Source: Stenotrophomonas nitritireducens
GTDB lineage: Bacteria; Pseudomonadota; Gammaproteobacteria; Xanthomonadales; Xanthomonadaceae
Length of the DNA: 64,000 nt
Reading direction: 5' to 3'
NCBI RefSeq assembly: GCF_001700965.1
Contig: NZ_CP016756.1
Span: 2,108,001 to 2,172,000 of the forward strand
In this document: positions 62,917 to 64,000 of the stretch, one piece after another
Position numbering within the stretch: the stretch's first letter is position 1
Layout: each line of letters begins with the position of its first letter
The notes under the pieces: generated by a model
What the model was told of the DNA's origin: nothing
Databases searched by the model: none
The model's input: only the letters and a program-made list of their open reading frames with translations
Position numbers and translations under genes: made by a program

Positions 62917-64000
62917 TTATTTGCGGGCGCTGAAGATCGGGGTCAGGTAGTCGGCCTTGCCTTCGATGCGTTCCAGCGTCGGGTAACGCAGGCCGTCGTG
63001 GTAGTCGATACTGAGCGTGCGGTAGACATCCATTTCCTTGACCAGCAGGCGTACCGGCTGCTTGCTGTCCTTGGCTGCGCGTACTGCTTCTTCCAGTTCG
63101 TCGGCGCTGTACTGCAGGTCATTCACCGCCAGCACCTGCATGCCGGTGCCAACACCGGCATTGAACGCGGCGCTGTCCCAACGCACTTCATTGACGTAAC
63201 CGGCAGGGCTCAGCGACACCCCCAGCGAATAGATGAAGTTGGCACCACGACCCTTCATCATCGCCTTGAAGTAGGCGCTGGGTTTGTCCTTGTAGACCAG
63301 CTTCCAACCCGCTGCCTCGATACCGCCAACCAGGCCGGCGCGATGATCCACACGCTCAGCCAGGAACTTCGACCAGTCGCCGGTGGGCTGCACCTGCTCC
63401 AGGGTCGCGGCGACATCGTCGAAGGTATAGGTGTCAGGGCGTTCCCATTGGCCGTCGTTCTGGCCAAAGAATGCCTTGGCGAAATCGTCCAGGCTGCGCT
63501 TGCCGCCGCTGAGCGTGCGCAGGCGCACGTCGGCTTCCAGCCACAGCATCTGTCCGCCCTGGTAGTAATCCTCGCTCATCTGGTAGCCGCGGTAGGGCTT
63601 GGGCTTGCGACGGGCGATCACCGGGTCGTTGGTGGTGTCGCCCAGCGAACGCCACTCCAGGCCGGGGCGATTGTCGGCATAGGTGGCCGCCGCCATCGCC
63701 AGCGCATCGCGCGAGGCTTCCTGCGGCCGGATGCCGGCGCGGGCAGTCAGCACATTGCCCCAGTACTGGGTCTGGCCTTCGTATACCCACAGCAGGCTGC
63801 CCTGCATCGGCACGTTGTAGTTCAGCGTGGCCAGGTCGGCCGGGCGGCGGTACTTGCCATCCCAGGAATGGGTGTATTCGTGGCCGAGCAGATCGCTGCT
63901 GCCGATCTTCGCGTCCCAGCCGCTGAAGTAGTCGCGGTCTTCGCTGTTCTCGCTGGAGCGCTGGTGTTCCAGGCCGATACCGCCGAGCTGGTTGGTCACC
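62917..64000 (-). CDS. M61 family peptidase with PDZ domain, C-terminal part (cut by window edge)
   Basis: The last 360 residues of a second M61 metallopeptidase, running off the right end. The zinc motif HEYTHSW and the following YEGQTQYW are inside the visible part, so the catalytic site is complete here. A PDZ domain (VRWDSAAFNAGVGTGMQVLAVNDLQYS) and the C-terminal IDYHDGLRYPTLERIEG match the paralogue at 42438-44345, though much of the rest differs. The signal peptide and N-terminal domain lie beyond base 64000. Confidence 0.9.
   Translation of the reverse strand, partial: VTNQLGGIGLEHQRSSENSEDRDYFSGWDAKIGSSDLLGHEYTHSWDGKYRRPADLATLNYNVPMQGSLLWVYEGQTQYWGNVLTARAGIRPQEASRDALAMAAATYADNRPGLEWRSLGDTTNDPVIARRKPKPYRGYQMSEDYYQGGQMLWLEADVRLRTLSGGKRSLDDFAKAFFGQNDGQWERPDTYTFDDVAATLEQVQPTGDWSKFLAERVDHRAGLVGGIEAAGWKLVYKDKPSAYFKAMMKGRGANFIYSLGVSLSPAGYVNEVRWDSAAFNAGVGTGMQVLAVNDLQYSADELEEAVRAAKDSKQPVRLLVKEMDVYRTLSIDYHDGLRYPTLERIEGKADYLTPIFSARK

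Overview
The window is high-GC gammaproteobacterial chromosome, most likely Stenotrophomonas (Xanthomonadaceae). The main pointer is the set of short palindromic repeats that begin with GTAG and carry a GCCGAGCATGGCTCGGC-type hairpin. They match what is described as SMAG repeats of Stenotrophomonas maltophilia. Gene content fits too: glnA-glnK-amtB near ntrBC, a fused indolepyruvate oxidoreductase, DUF938 and AmpD-like proteins. No rRNA, tRNA, CRISPR array or complete insertion sequence was seen.

1-11.6 kb is defence and nitrogen control, all on the minus strand except one small gene. It holds two lipoprotein Cu/Zn superoxide dismutases, a membrane Ser/Thr kinase with a TPR sensor, ntrC and ntrB, an AmpD-like amidase, amtB, glnK and glnA. 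glnA has a textbook sigma-54 promoter with two upstream NtrC palindromes, and a third NtrC-like box abuts the ntrB start codon. 11.6-30.4 kb is mostly core envelope and signalling: uppP, a META/DUF4377 lipoprotein, a PlsC-YheT-TPR/sulfotransferase-PEBP run, a PAS-PAS-GAF-GGDEF-EAL protein, a compact ParA-SixA-YceI-PLD-thioesterase run, a Ycf46-like AAA ATPase, a putative auxin-efflux-type carrier and two periplasmic helical-repeat proteins.

30.5-42.3 kb starts with the 1236-aa indolepyruvate ferredoxin oxidoreductase and then looks accessory. A divergent arsenic locus (arsC-arsH / arsR-acr3) is followed by a FAD monooxygenase divergent from a LysR regulator. A 91-bp broken copy of that monooxygenase gene lies, inverted, on the far side of the ars genes. 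Next come three poorly characterised small genes in DNA that looks less GC-rich.

42.4-64 kb is the most unusual part. It has M61 peptidases at both ends, two Tat-signal TldD-like metallopeptidases, a TldE-like partner without a signal peptide, and a tightly coupled DUF4159-MoxR-DUF58-BatA-like-DUF4175-membrane protein operon, followed by a secreted peptidoglycan amidase. This reads as an envelope-located peptide-processing or protein-assembly system. An SDR/LysR divergent pair separates the two TldD copies.

Intergenic DNA is rich in hairpin repeats. The clearest are four 124-bp units at the right end next to ten GGCTTY hexamers, five 62-63-bp units after the GGDEF-EAL gene, a 163-164-bp duplication near 27.4 kb and a 100-bp duplication near 7.6 kb.
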